Below are positions 55,880-64,000 of a stretch of DNA of 64,000 nucleotides, in pieces (the first letter of the stretch is position 1; the number at the start of each line of letters is the position of its first letter). Position numbers and translations under genes: made by a program. Origin of the DNA: Sodiomyces alkalinus F11 (Eukaryota; Ascomycota; Sordariomycetes; Glomerellales; Plectosphaerellaceae); the NCBI RefSeq assembly GCF_003711515.1, contig NW_021167096.1, positions 62,001-126,000 on the forward strand, in the 5' to 3' direction. The notes under the pieces were generated by a model. The model saw only the letters and a list, made by a program, of their open reading frames with translations, was not told the DNA's origin and ran no database searches.

Positions 55880-56400
55880 ATATATAGGACAGGATAGTCG
55901 CTATCCTACGCCCTTTAACGATTATTAGGAAGGTTATCGCTACGATCGTTAGGAATATTAGTATTATATTAGAACTAGGAATCTATAGTAGGTGCTAATA
56001 CAGGTTAGTATAGGCGCTATTCCTGCGCTTAACTGGCGACTATGGATTCCTTAATATCCTCCGCGCCTAGACCTAGTAAAGGGGAGGCGATTAGGGGGGG
56101 GGGGGGGGAGGTTAATACGCCCCGTGGTCTTTATCGGGGCTTTAGTCCTACGGAGGACGCTAGTATATAGGATAGTATAATCGCTATCCTACGCCCTTTA
56201 GCGATCGTTAAGAACGGTTAGCGTCGGTATAGGTTAGTAAGATCGCCTACGCCGATTAGTGATTATTAGGAAGGTTATCGCGGTGTCGAAGCTTAGGTTC
56301 TATAGCTAGTATAGGTTAGTATAGTTATTATTCCTATACTTAATAGTGGTTCCCTTTATTACTCTACGCCTAAACCTATTAAAGGGGAGGCGTCTTCGCC
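55880..56400. repeat. Imperfect direct duplication
   Basis: The block from about 55882 (ATATAGGA, GCTATCCTACGCCCTTTA, GATTATTAGGAAGGTTATCG, CTAAACCTATTAAAGGGGAGG-like end) recurs from about 56164 in the same order. The copies differ by indels and many transitions. Two copies of about 230 bp lie near the 5' (right) LTR of the pol-less element. Confidence 0.65.
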
Positions 56401-56495
56401 TAGCGCGAGCGGTTATACCTATTTAGTCTTAGTATATATAGTTCGCGCCGGGCGGCGGTATACAAACCTTACCTAAAAGCTTAGTTACTACTATG

Positions 56496-56833
56496 TAATA
56501 TACCTAACCGGTAAATCCCTAGCTAGCTAGTACTATAGGACCTATAAGCCAGGCTTTTCTTAAGGGGTGACCTTTACTGTAAAATATAAGGTGTAATAAA
56601 GATATCTTCTCTAAGCTAAGGGGGCGCGCCCCCGGGACTTAAGTATCCCACGGGTAAACCCCGTGGAATCCTCGGCTCTTACGTATAGGAACCCGGGTAT
56701 AACCCAGGGAAGCTATAGTGTATACTAAAGGCACTTATAGTGTACCCCGTGCGTGCTATGGCTTATACTATAGTACGCCTGTGGTACGCCCGTGGCACGC
56801 CCTGGCGTTCCCGGTGGAATCTAGGGCGTATCA
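56496..56833 (-). repeat. LTR of the pol-less element (right)
   Basis: 338-bp partner of 51695-52035, ending GTATCA directly before GGTGG (56834-56838). It is slightly less RIP-mutated than the left copy (for example CCCACGGGTAAACCCCGTGG is intact here). Confidence 0.9.
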
Positions 56834-56838
56834 GGTGG

Positions 56839-56999
56839 ATAGGCGTCTAGGGGTGCCCTTACGGCGGCGCGGCGCGGCCTTATCGGCTATATTCGTGAGG
56901 TCTGCTATTAGGTTATTTAGTACTAAGTCGATGTCTTCTGGTGATATAAGGGGGCCGGTCTATTGTAACCGCGTGGTGGCAAGCTGGGGGACCTGTGAG
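56839..56999 (-). pseudogene. LINE ORF2, 5'-most fragment
   Basis: On the minus strand this fragment reads TTRLQxTGPLISPEDIDLVL, then IADLTNIADKAAPRRR up to the GGTGG duplication. It is the segment that precedes the WWN block in Tad-type ORF2. It ends abruptly at 57000, where the target duplication begins, so the LINE is 5'-truncated here. Confidence 0.8.
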
Positions 57000-57013
57000 A
57001 TTCTAGGTACCTT
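57000..57013 (+). repeat. LINE target-site duplication, right copy
   Basis: ATTCTAGGTACCTT, identical to 40543-40556. Everything between the two copies arrived with, or inserted into, the LINE. Confidence 0.88.
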
Positions 57014-58091
57014 ATATTCTATACTAAGGTATAATATTATACTAAGGTACCTTATATAATTATATTCTACATATAACCTCTGTACCTTTCCACTCAATAG
57101 CAAATTGGCCTGTCCCTCTTCCTACCTTATTTATTTATTCTCTCCTGATATATGACTGTCCGCTCACGTACCCTGTAGCCCCTTTATCGTCCATCGCCTC
57201 ACCTCAGGTCATCTAACCCTCTCCAACGGTACCGCTACCGCTCCCTTACCCAACACCATGCAACAACATGATACATCATCACTCCAGTTCTCCAGTTCAG
57301 GCTATAGGCCGACCAAGATTGAATGCTTAACAAACCGTCCATTTCTTCTATGCTACAACCCCTCTGCCTGAGCCTGACATTCTCAGACCCTGAAGTCCAA
57401 AGACCATTAAACCCCCTCTGCCCCTTTCCACTTTTCTGCGCATTTCCTCTCTAAATTCATCTTCTCATTCGTCCCGTCTATCCTCCGGAGTCCACTATTA
57501 AATGCCCGAGGAACCCCCACGTGGAGCCTCAGCCGATCGTGCATTATCTCTATCATATCCCTTGGAGCTCACGACATATTGGGCCGCGGCGCCCTGCCTC
57601 CTCCTCCTCCTCCTCCTCCTCTATTCATCCTTTCTCAACCTAGTCAACTGAAAAAGGAGAAGAAGAAAACCCTAATCCCCTGTGTAACGGGTCGTCGTCC
57701 ACATTCTTCCTCGAATTCCCCTTTCCCTAAGCATCGATCTGACCCTATAGCCGTCCGACTGTAGCTGTCAGTCTCATGCAAGTCATAAGCGGGCTCTGAA
57801 CCTTCTGGTTCACACTCTGGTTGGTCGTTCTCTTCGCCTCTCCTCTGCCACTGCCACCAAAGATCCAAAAGTCGTCAATATATGCCGCACCATGATCAGA
57901 TTATCAAAATTTCAACTTACTCCCCCAAAATTCGTCTCGTCAGTCTGATGCGCTGATAATGCTGCTCGACAATGCCCTAACTAACGACGGGCGAGCGAGT
58001 TGCTTGACAGAACATCCCAACATAGAAATTCAGAGCTCGAAAACCCTCCCCCGAATCTCCCTCATCATCCCGCCGCATATTCCATTGCACC
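57014..58091. other. Intergenic region upstream of the dehydrogenase gene
   Basis: About 1.1 kb with normal composition resuming after about 57060. It contains an AT-rich TACTAAGGTA palindromic stretch (57020-57060), a CTC trinucleotide run (57597-57622) and pyrimidine-rich leader-like sequence. No supportable gene. Confidence 0.5.
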
Positions 58092-59395
58092 ATGGCTGAG
58101 CCGGCAAATACCCCCATCCCCGGTTCGACACCGCGTTCCGGCTCCCCAACCCACTCCCAGGGCTTCCGCTCCCCCTCAACCCCCTCCACACCGACCCGTA
58201 AAAAGCCGGGCGTCCTCCACATCGGCGATCCCATCAAGTACCACCCGGACACCTACGCGCTCTTCTCCGCGCGTTGCGACATCATCCGCCCCTCGACCGC
58301 CGAACGCCAGCGCGACGAGTTCAAGCGCGCCTTGGCCGAGAACCGGTGGGGCGACTTCCAAGCCGTCTTCCGTCCCGCCTGGGGCACCGGCGGCGAGATG
58401 GGGGGATGGGACGAGGAGCTCATCGCCCTGCTGCCCGATAGCGTGCGCGTGTTCGCGAGTGCTGGTGCCGGGTTTGACTGGGTTGATGTGCGGCGACTGG
58501 GGGAACGAGGTAAGTAGTGCCTCAAAAAANNNNNNNNNNNNNNNNNNNNNNNNNNNNNNNNNNNNNNNNNNNNNNNNNNNNNNNNNNNNNNNNNGGGGGG
58601 GGGCAGAAAAGAAGACGAAAGTCCCGTTCTGCATGCAGTTCACTGATAGAAGATTCCACCCCAGGCATCATCTACTGCAATTCCAGCCCGGCCGCCGCCG
58701 ACGCCGTCGCCGACTTCGCCCTCGCCATGATCATCTCCACCTTCCGCCACCTCCCCTGGTGCGCCGCCGCCTCCGCCGACCCCACGACCTTCCAAGACTG
58801 CCACGCCCGCGCCACCCTCCTCTCGCACACCCTCCGCGGCCAGGTCCTGGGCCTCATCGGCTTCGGCCACATCGGCCAGGCCATCGCCGCCCGCGCCCGC
58901 CCGGGCTTCGGCATGGCCGTGCACTACCACGACCTCGTCCGCAAGGACCCCGCCCTCGAGGCCCGCCTGAGTGCCACCTTCCACCCTTCGCTCGCCGACT
59001 TGCTCCGCCTCGCCGACTGCCTCGTCCTCTGCACGCCTTCGACCGGCGATGGCCGCCCCGTCATCACCGCTTCGACGCTGCAACGCTGCAAGCCGGGTGC
59101 GCGATTCGTCAACGTTGCCCGCGGGGGTCTCGTTGACGAGGAGGCCCTGGCTGATGCCCTCGAGAGCGGGCACCTCTCCAGCGTGGCTCTTGACGTGCAT
59201 GCGTCCGAACCGAATGTGAATCCCCGCCTGGCTGCCTTGAGAGGGGACAGGGTGCTGCTGACCTGCCATAATGCCGGCGGTACGGTCGAGACCCATGCCG
59301 GGTTTGAGGATCTGAGTATGCGGAATATCATGGCCGTCTTGGGAGGAGGGGAACCTATTACGCCTGTCAATTTGGAGTTTCTGCGCCGGAGTTGA
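58092..59395 (+). CDS. D-isomer-specific 2-hydroxyacid dehydrogenase
   Basis: NAD(P)-dependent dehydrogenase of the D-2-hydroxyacid family (glyoxylate/hydroxypyruvate reductase-like), reducing 2-keto acids to D-2-hydroxy acids; the substrate is not determinable here. Exons 58092-58509 and 58650-59395 join in phase to 387 residues. After a Pro/Ser/Thr-rich N-terminus (about 1-35) comes the catalytic domain. The Rossmann motif follows, GLIGFGHIGQAIA (about 206-218). NVARGGLVDEEALADAL carries the conserved substrate-binding Arg, ALDVHASEP the Glu, and TCHNAGGT the catalytic His. The intron (GTAAGT donor, GATAG acceptor) contains a 65-base run of N between poly-A and poly-G, so its true length is uncertain. 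Both exons look intact. Confidence 0.92.
58530..58594. other. Assembly gap (65 N) inside an intron
   Basis: The gap is 65 N bases, preceded by AAAAAA and followed by a run of nine G. It lies within the only intron of the dehydrogenase gene, so it does not remove predicted coding sequence. The homopolymers at both sides suggest a sequencing or assembly failure in a low-complexity intron. Confidence 0.97.
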
Positions 59396-59900
59396 GGTTC
59401 TGCAGTACGGCTTGGTAAAAAAAAATTTTTTTTTTTTTTTTTGGCCCACGGCGTTTCGGTTTCTCTTAGGGGATGTGGGCGATATGATACACTGCGCTTG
59501 TTTGACGATTGTCAGATGAGTGAGTTTTTTCCTTGAGTTAATTTTCCTTGCGACTTATATATAAGCCCCTTGGTTAGTACGCCTTTGATCTTGGGATCTA
59601 AGAATCCAAGTCTCAACTCCGATGGTTGGAGGCCACCGTCACGATAGCTGTGGACGGATGGTGCAAGCAACAGACCAACAAATGTCTTCTTATTTGTCGT
59701 CACCCAAGATGGTATCCCTGAAAGATGAAAGCAACGCCATCCTCCCTTACCAGAGGAATCCCACCCAAATCTTTCCCATCCAGTGGTTACGGGGTATCCG
59801 GTCCCAACGCCACTGCTATCGTGCCAAAAAAAAAAAAAGCAAAAAGAAAAAAAAAGAGACGACGACTCCTCATAAGAACCACGCAAAACGGAAAACAGCG
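59396..59900. other. Convergent intergenic region
   Basis: Between the stop codons of the dehydrogenase and Rtt109 genes. It holds an A9 run (59417-59425) directly followed by T17 (59426-59442), able to form a hairpin. A second poly-A region lies at 59826-59854. Probably the 3' flanks of both genes. Confidence 0.5.
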
Positions 59901-61589
59901 TCACTGCTTCGCCTTCTTTCGCACCAGTCCAGCGCTCAACACATTCACCTTAGCCGGCTGCCCCGCCCCGTCCTCTCCAGCCCCGTGACCCCTCTTACGC
60001 TTCACAAGACCCGAAAGGTCGTTGACGGACGCACCGGTCGCGGTTATTGGCGTCCCGCCGCTTGACGCCGCTGCCGACACCGCCGACACCGCCGACTCGC
60101 GCATACCAACCACTTCCACGACCCAGCTTTCTCCCATGCCAACCTCGCTCACCCACCGCTTCGTGCTGCTCCTGGCCCGGTCCAGGGTGGAGAAGTCCAG
60201 GTGCAGGAGCAGTTCGATGGACCGCTTGTAGTCCGACTCGCCGACGACCCTGCGGCCCCTCCCCTCGGCGGGCCAGCGGTAGTAGGCTGTCGAGGATGGG
60301 CGGTCGAGGAGGTAGTTGCGCTGTTGGGTCTTGATGTGAGGCTGTCGAGGCTCGATGGGCCCTGTGAGGCGCTTCTTCCGCTTCTTTTTCTCGCCCGCGC
60401 GTTTCGTCTTGGAAGGCGCCCCATGGGGGGTACGTCCTGATGTAGAGGTGGGGAATAGTTTCCGAGGAGTAGAGTACGACGTGGTTGGCCTTCCCTGGGC
60501 GTTCTTGGGAGGGGTGGAAGGCGGGCTTGGCGCCGCTGTAGCGTTCGACGCGGCAGCGGTTGGAGCGCTCGATCCCTTCCCGTCACCCCCTGGCTCAAAC
60601 ACGACCCAGATAAACCCGGTAAGACGACCGCTAGAGCATTCCTGCCGAAAGGCCATCATCTCCCAGAACTGGTCGAGCGACCTGACGCTCTTCCACATGC
60701 CGCTCGTCCGCAACAGCTTGGACCTGTTGGCCTCCTCGTCGAGCTCGTCGCGGTATCGCGATTTGGGGTCGTCGGGAAAACTCGGAATGAGGCATCGAGC
60801 GGGAACCCAGTCGTACTCTCGTGTGTAGTGAGAGATCTTCTCCAGGGGGTGGCTCAGCACCCAGCGCGACTCGCCGTCCGGGGCTCGGGGGAGGAAAGCC
60901 CGCATCTCGTACTTGTCCAGGCCCGGCACGACGAGGTGGCCTTTGACGTCGGCCCAGGATCCTCCCGTGGACGAGATATCGACGAGGGGATGGAGGACGC
61001 GACACCACCACTTGACCAGCCCCCGGTCGTCGAGGACGTGCTTGGATTTGTTTTGTACGCTGAGCGGGAAAAGGTATTGGTCTTGGGCGCGGGCAAACAG
61101 GCTGACGACGCACTGGAGCCCCTTTCTCCTGCGGTGCTGAACGAGGTATGCTAGGATGGTCGTGCAGATTTCTCTGATGGGAGATGGGGCGCCCTTGGGG
61201 AGGTCGAGGAGGGCGAGGTAGCCAGTGGAATCGGCCTTGGAGACAAAAAAGGTGCTGGAATAAGCAGTCGTGTAGATGAGTATTTCGATGGCCAGGATGA
61301 GGACGTGACCGGGTGTGACGGCGGCGCCGGTGGTGGTGGTAGTGTCGGGGCCATTCTTACTGGCCGTGTTCGCATCAATGGTGACGGCTAGGAAATGGTT
61401 CTCGCAGTACGTATTGTCTTCTCGTTCGCCGGGAGGAGCAGAGCAGAGAGCATCGGTTTGGGTTGGGGGCGTCGAAAGGTGATGGATGCCAAACTGATAG
61501 CCCTGGGGTAGGACCTTGGAGAGTTGGTCAGCCAGGGACGAAGCCTCGCCCTTGGTGACGGAGTGGATGGACATGGTGAGGCGTTGCAA
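59901..61589 (-). CDS. RTT109: Histone acetyltransferase Rtt109
   Basis: Fungal-specific histone H3 acetyltransferase (H3K56 and N-terminal lysines, with Asf1/Vps75 chaperones), acting in nucleosome assembly and DNA damage tolerance. A single exon of 562 residues. The Rtt109 domain covers about residues 15-345, with strings VLPQGYQFGIHHLSTPPTQT, HVLILAIEILIYTTAYSSTF, YVSKADSTGY-like and HYTREYDWVPARCLIPSFP. The FPDDPKSRYRDEL segment (from residue 271) carries the acidic residues equivalent to those essential in yeast Rtt109. QFWEMMAFRQECSSGRLTGF ends the domain. The C-terminal third is disordered and basic, ending in RKKAKQ, probably nuclear localisation. A second in-frame Met at 61574 may be the true start. 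The gene is divergent from the mL57 gene. Confidence 0.95.
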   Translation of the reverse strand: MQRLTMSIHSVTKGEASSLADQLSKVLPQGYQFGIHHLSTPPTQTDALCSAPPGEREDNTYCENHFLAVTIDANTASKNGPDTTTTTGAAVTPGHVLILAIEILIYTTAYSSTFFVSKADSTGYLALLDLPKGAPSPIREICTTILAYLVQHRRRKGLQCVVSLFARAQDQYLFPLSVQNKSKHVLDDRGLVKWWCRVLHPLVDISSTGGSWADVKGHLVVPGLDKYEMRAFLPRAPDGESRWVLSHPLEKISHYTREYDWVPARCLIPSFPDDPKSRYRDELDEEANRSKLLRTSGMWKSVRSLDQFWEMMAFRQECSSGRLTGFIWVVFEPGGDGKGSSAPTAAASNATAAPSPPSTPPKNAQGRPTTSYSTPRKLFPTSTSGRTPHGAPSKTKRAGEKKKRKKRLTGPIEPRQPHIKTQQRNYLLDRPSSTAYYRWPAEGRGRRVVGESDYKRSIELLLHLDFSTLDRARSSTKRWVSEVGMGESWVVEVVGMRESAVSAVSAAASSGGTPITATGASVNDLSGLVKRKRGHGAGEDGAGQPAKVNVLSAGLVRKKAKQ

Positions 61590-62133
61590 GGCGCGGTAGT
61601 GGCAGGTCTTCTGCTATAGAAGCATGATGAATTGAGAGGTAGCTATAGTCGTTATGTTGTGAGATGGGAAGAGACAAAGAAGAAAAATATGGTGGTTGTA
61701 AAATATTATGAAGTGCCTTAATGAAGGGAGGAGGGAGAACGGACACGGACACGAAGGGACGCGTTGGGGCTCACGAGGGTCAAAGGCTGTCTATTACGTA
61801 ATTACTGAATTGAGACGTTGAGACCCACCGGGCCTTCCTCTCCAATTGACACTAGTACGGAAGTAGCTAGACCAGAGTCTAGTAACCGGCTTGGGTCACC
61901 GCGAACCCACGTGACTTCGAGCTACCAATTGACGAAGAAAAAAAGTCCTCTCCATGAACATCTCCTTTAACATTTGGTCGCAGAGAGAGAGAGCTCCCTC
62001 CGTGCATCTTCGAGCTCACCACTAGTAACAGCAACATTATACCCGCTGCTAAAGCCGATCTTTTCTTTTCGTTTCCCGAAACTCATGTATTACTAGACCC
62101 TCGGCCCGTCCTTCTTTCTTCTCTTCACCCACG
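61590..62133. promoter_or_regulatory. Divergent promoter region RTT109 / MRPL15
   Basis: About 540 bp between two start codons, presumably the promoters of both genes. A CCCACGTGAC E-box-like site lies at 61906-61915, and a GAGAGA run at 61983-61992. No TATA box is evident. Confidence 0.5.
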
Positions 62134-63181
62134 ATGGCGACCAACGGGTCCCGATCAGCAGCAGTCGCCGCGACAAGACTGGTCTTCCGGCACGCCCGAC
62201 AGACGCGCATCACACCACCTTCCCCGGCCCTGCAGTGCGCCGCCACCGCCGCCGCCGCCGCCCGCCGGTCCTTGACCACCACCACAGCATGCCGAGCCCA
62301 AACCGAGAGCGCCAAGAAGATCGACGAGCTCTCCCGCAAGGTCGAGGAGGCCGAGCGGCCCGAGGAGGTCAAGAGGGAGCGCCCGCGGTGGTCCTACACG
62401 CCCGAGGCGATGAAGGCGCCGTTCTCGCCGCACATCACCAAGAACCCGGCGCGGAGCGTGTGGAGGGTCAATGAGGACCCCAAGAAGCTGGACCAGATGT
62501 ACGTGCGCCTCTTGGGGCGCGACGGCGACAAGCTGCTGCCGGAGGAGGTCAAGTGGTTGGCTGTGACGCATAAGAGTTTTGATTACGGGAGGAGAGGATT
62601 CAATGATCGGCTCGCGTTTTTGGGTATGTTTTTCTTTCTTTCTTTCTTCTTTTTTTCTTTTTTCCCCTTCGTCTTTCTTTTCCCCCTCTTCCTTTGATTG
62701 ATTGGTCTGACCGCTCTCGTCTCGTCGCGTCTACAGGCCGCCAAGCCGTTATTCTCGAAGTCGCCCAGAACATCATGTCCAGCGCCCCCAAAGAGGGCGC
62801 CGTCGTTCCGGATGAGCACGGCCGGGAACCGTTCCAGCATCAGGTTCTTTCCAAGCTCGACAACTTCAACGTCCAGCAACCGAGCGACATCCTTTCGAGG
62901 GAGAAGGTGGAACGGTTGGCTCTGGATGTTGGTCTCGATAAGGTGTTGAGGTGGAAGCCGAGATTGGTAAGACAGCCCATCTCTCTACCTCTTCATACGG
63001 GCGTCATATTAACACTCTTTTCCCCCTTTTTTAGCCCGAAAATCTGGCCGGCTCCGGTATTCAGGTCGTGCTGAATGGCGCTGTGCATGCGATTGTGGGA
63101 GCTATCTCGCTCCATCACGGTGCCGAGGTGGCGGGGAAGATTGTCAGGGAGAGGATACTGGCACGGGTAGCCCTCCAATAG
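62134..63181 (+). CDS. MRPL15: Mitochondrial ribosomal protein mL57 (MRPL15), RNase III-like
   Basis: Mitochondrial large-subunit ribosomal protein with a ribonuclease III fold used structurally. Exons 62134-62623, 62737-62966 and 63035-63181 join in phase to 288 residues. The N-terminus is Ala/Arg/Ser-rich (about 1-50), consistent with a mitochondrial presequence. The RNase III-like domain spans about residues 140-285 (VKWLAVTHKSFDYGRRGFND, RLAFLGRQAVILEVAQNIMS). In active RNase III the signature continues ERLEFLGDAVL; here the Asp is replaced by Arg, so catalysis is not expected, as in known mL57 proteins. The end (PENLAGSGIQVV, AIVGAISLHHGAEVAGKIVR) matches the family. Only one RNase III domain and no dsRNA-binding domain argue for mL57 rather than mL44. 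Confidence 0.92.
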
Positions 63182-63465
63182 GCGGACCACCTAAGTAAAA
63201 AAAGAAAAAGCATTGGGTAGGTGGACCATGTGTATCATAGGTGTACAATATAAGGGGGACCGAGGGTGTTCCCAGTCGAGCTCTTCCTAGAGGACATTGT
63301 ATGTACATTAAGGAATATGACAAAAAGGATTCTTTAATGGGCTTTTCTCTTTTTTTTATTTGGCTTCTTTCGCTAAACAGAGAGCAGTTGAAAACTTTCC
63401 AGTCAGTGAGCCAGTCAAATCAGAAAACATTCTAGATGCCCAGGCCGGTTACAAGTCATGTCATG
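63182..63465. other. Short convergent intergenic region
   Basis: Only about 280 bp separates the stop codons of the converging mL57 and thymidylate kinase genes, so their 3' UTRs may overlap. A T-rich run lies at 63349-63358. Nothing else is recognisable. Confidence 0.5.
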
Positions 63466-63943
63466 TCACGTCACAGTCCGCACCACACTCCCCAGCTCCC
63501 CCTTCTCCACAGCCTCGACCCGCGGCCTCACTTTATCCCAAACCCTCTCCGCCACCTCCTCGACACTGGCCCCCGCATCCACGACCACCAGGTCCTCTCC
63601 CTCCTGCCGAAACGCCCGGTCCGCCCGCCGGTCCTCCTCGCCCAGCGTCCCGTCCGCGCCGATGCGACCCCGCGCGAGCCCCCGGAACAAGTCGCGCACG
63701 CGCCCCTGCATCTCCCCGCGCTCGTACAGCTCGCCGCCCCAGCCGCCCCTCGCGCGCGCCGTCGCCTCGTCGAGGTCCAGGAAGAGGACCATGTCCGGCC
63801 GGGGCAGGCCCAGCTCCGGGGCGCGGGCCCAGGAGAGCGACAGGGAGGGGTTCTGCTTGGCTGCTGAGTAGACGATGCCGGAGTGGTAGTACCGGTCGCA
63901 GAGGATGGTGGTTCCCGAGGCTAGGAGGGTACCGATTGTTTTT
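63466..63943 (-). CDS. CDC8: Thymidylate kinase, 3' exon (partial)
   Basis: Catalyses ATP-dependent phosphorylation of dTMP to dTDP for DNA synthesis. Only the last exon is inside the window. It is preceded on the minus strand by a CTCACAG acceptor and a pyrimidine-rich intron with a CTAAC branch-like site (about 63974-63980), running to or beyond the window end. Visible elements are TLLASGTTILCDRYYHSGIV with the conserved DRY(Y) motif, YSAAKQNPSLSLSWA, then LPRPDMVLFLDLD with the PD-x-x-x-x-LD element. ERGEMQGRVRDLF follows, then the C-terminal helix near the stop. The P-loop exon is outside. The extra residues in the lid region (GWGGELYERGE) are usual for fungal dTMP kinases. Confidence 0.93.
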
Positions 63944-64000
63944 CTGTGAGAGAAGGGGGAGGGGAGGGGGGCGGGTTAGAAAGGGGACGATGGGAGGGGT
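63944..64000 (-). other. Intron part of the thymidylate kinase gene at the window edge
   Basis: G-rich on the plus strand, so pyrimidine-rich on the gene's strand. It ends in the CTCACAG acceptor at 63944-63950 and has a TTTCTAAC branch-point candidate. The upstream exon is not in the window. Confidence 0.7.

Larger units (their letters stand above)
51695..56833 (-). mobile_element. 5.1-kb LTR element without recognisable pol, inserted in the LINE
   Basis: Direct repeats 51695-52035 and 56496-56833 (341 and 338 bp) have inverted ends TGATAYRCC...GGCGTATCA (TG decayed to TA at 51695 and 56496). They are bounded by a perfect GGTGG duplication, so they behave as LTRs. The 4.46-kb interior has a long minus-strand coding-like remnant (about 55.3 to 52.6 kb). 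I could find no YxDD box, integrase core, RNase H or zinc knuckle in it. Three sets of internal tandem or direct repeats are present. It may be a non-autonomous LTR element carrying an unrelated gene, or a strongly diverged family. The orientation is inferred from the coding-like frame. Confidence 0.85.
40557..56999 (-). mobile_element. 5'-truncated Tad-like LINE, split by two LTR elements
   Basis: A non-LTR retrotransposon on the minus strand. The LINE itself is about 4.26 kb once the insertions at 42538-49573 and 51695-56833 and their duplications are set aside. ORF2 reads PLISPEDIDLVLNNL (56.9 kb), then across the right insertion into PWWNAELTTLTQEARR-like sequence (51.6 kb). It continues through the RT (GIPxGSLISPILFILYIST, then GFADN at 50544-50555 for FADD). 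It then crosses the left insertion (VRVPGFLTTRCPY) into AEIAEYVVLQY and a C-terminal GIMAKWFL. These blocks are characteristic of fungal Tad-clade ORF2. The endonuclease domain is missing (5' truncation). A (TAA)n tail and a 14-bp duplication mark the ends. RIP stops are frequent. Confidence 0.9.

Noticed and set aside
58517..59136. Open frames running through the N gap
   Set aside because: They read N as unknown residues across an intron; the splice signals at 58510 and 58649 explain the gene without them.

Overview
The window is nuclear DNA of a filamentous ascomycete (Pezizomycotina, most likely Sordariomycetes and perhaps Hypocreales). The genes have short introns (about 50-165 bp, mostly GT..AG, with CTAAC-type branch points), CT-rich leaders and GC-rich coding sequence. 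They encode fungal proteins: an ENA-type cation ATPase, Opi1, Rtt109, Lcl2, a Glc8/inhibitor-2 protein and two mitochondrial ribosomal proteins. Two long blocks are AT-rich and very poor in CpA/TpG, with TAG/TAA where Gln or Trp codons are expected. This is the signature of repeat-induced point mutation (RIP) acting on transposons.

Layout. 1-1469: non-coding flank. 1470-8177: a solo LTR, opened by a full-length Ty1/copia element of the same LTR family inserted in opposite orientation (1578-8005). 8178-12449: long intergenic stretch, AT-rich at first, with no supportable gene. 12450-40136: gene-rich segment with ENA P-type ATPase (+), PP1 inhibitor-2/Glc8 (+), Lcl2 (-), mitochondrial bL27 (+), a 961-aa Zn-finger/cupin-like protein (+), class II aldolase-like (-), Rkm4-like SET methyltransferase (+), AP-1 mu subunit (-), Opi1 (+) and a multi-pass membrane protein (-). 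40543-57013: second RIP island. 58092-64000: D-2-hydroxyacid dehydrogenase (+, with an assembly gap in its intron), Rtt109 (-), mitochondrial mL57/MRPL15 (+) and the 3' exon of thymidylate kinase (-, start outside the window).

The second island resolves into a three-element nest. A 5'-truncated Tad-like LINE on the minus strand (40557-56999) has a 14-bp target-site duplication and a (TAA)n tail. It was split near its 3' end by a chromodomain Ty3/gypsy element (42538-49573, 204-bp LTRs, TSD GGCAC/GACAC). It was split near its 5' end by a second LTR element (51695-56833, about 340-bp LTRs, TSD GGTGG). The LINE frame reads across both insertion points. The second LTR element carries a long coding-like remnant in which I could recognise no reverse transcriptase or integrase. 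The gypsy element and the LINE 3' region each carry coding-like sequence antisense to their own pol. These three unassigned coding remnants are the least explained material here.

The genes are housekeeping or physiology genes with unrelated roles (cation homeostasis, phospholipid gene repression, chromatin acetylation, mitochondrial translation, trafficking, dNTP supply). I see no metabolic gene cluster, CRISPR array, tRNA or rRNA. Exon boundaries are my own reading of splice signals and of reading-frame and family continuity, without transcript data.
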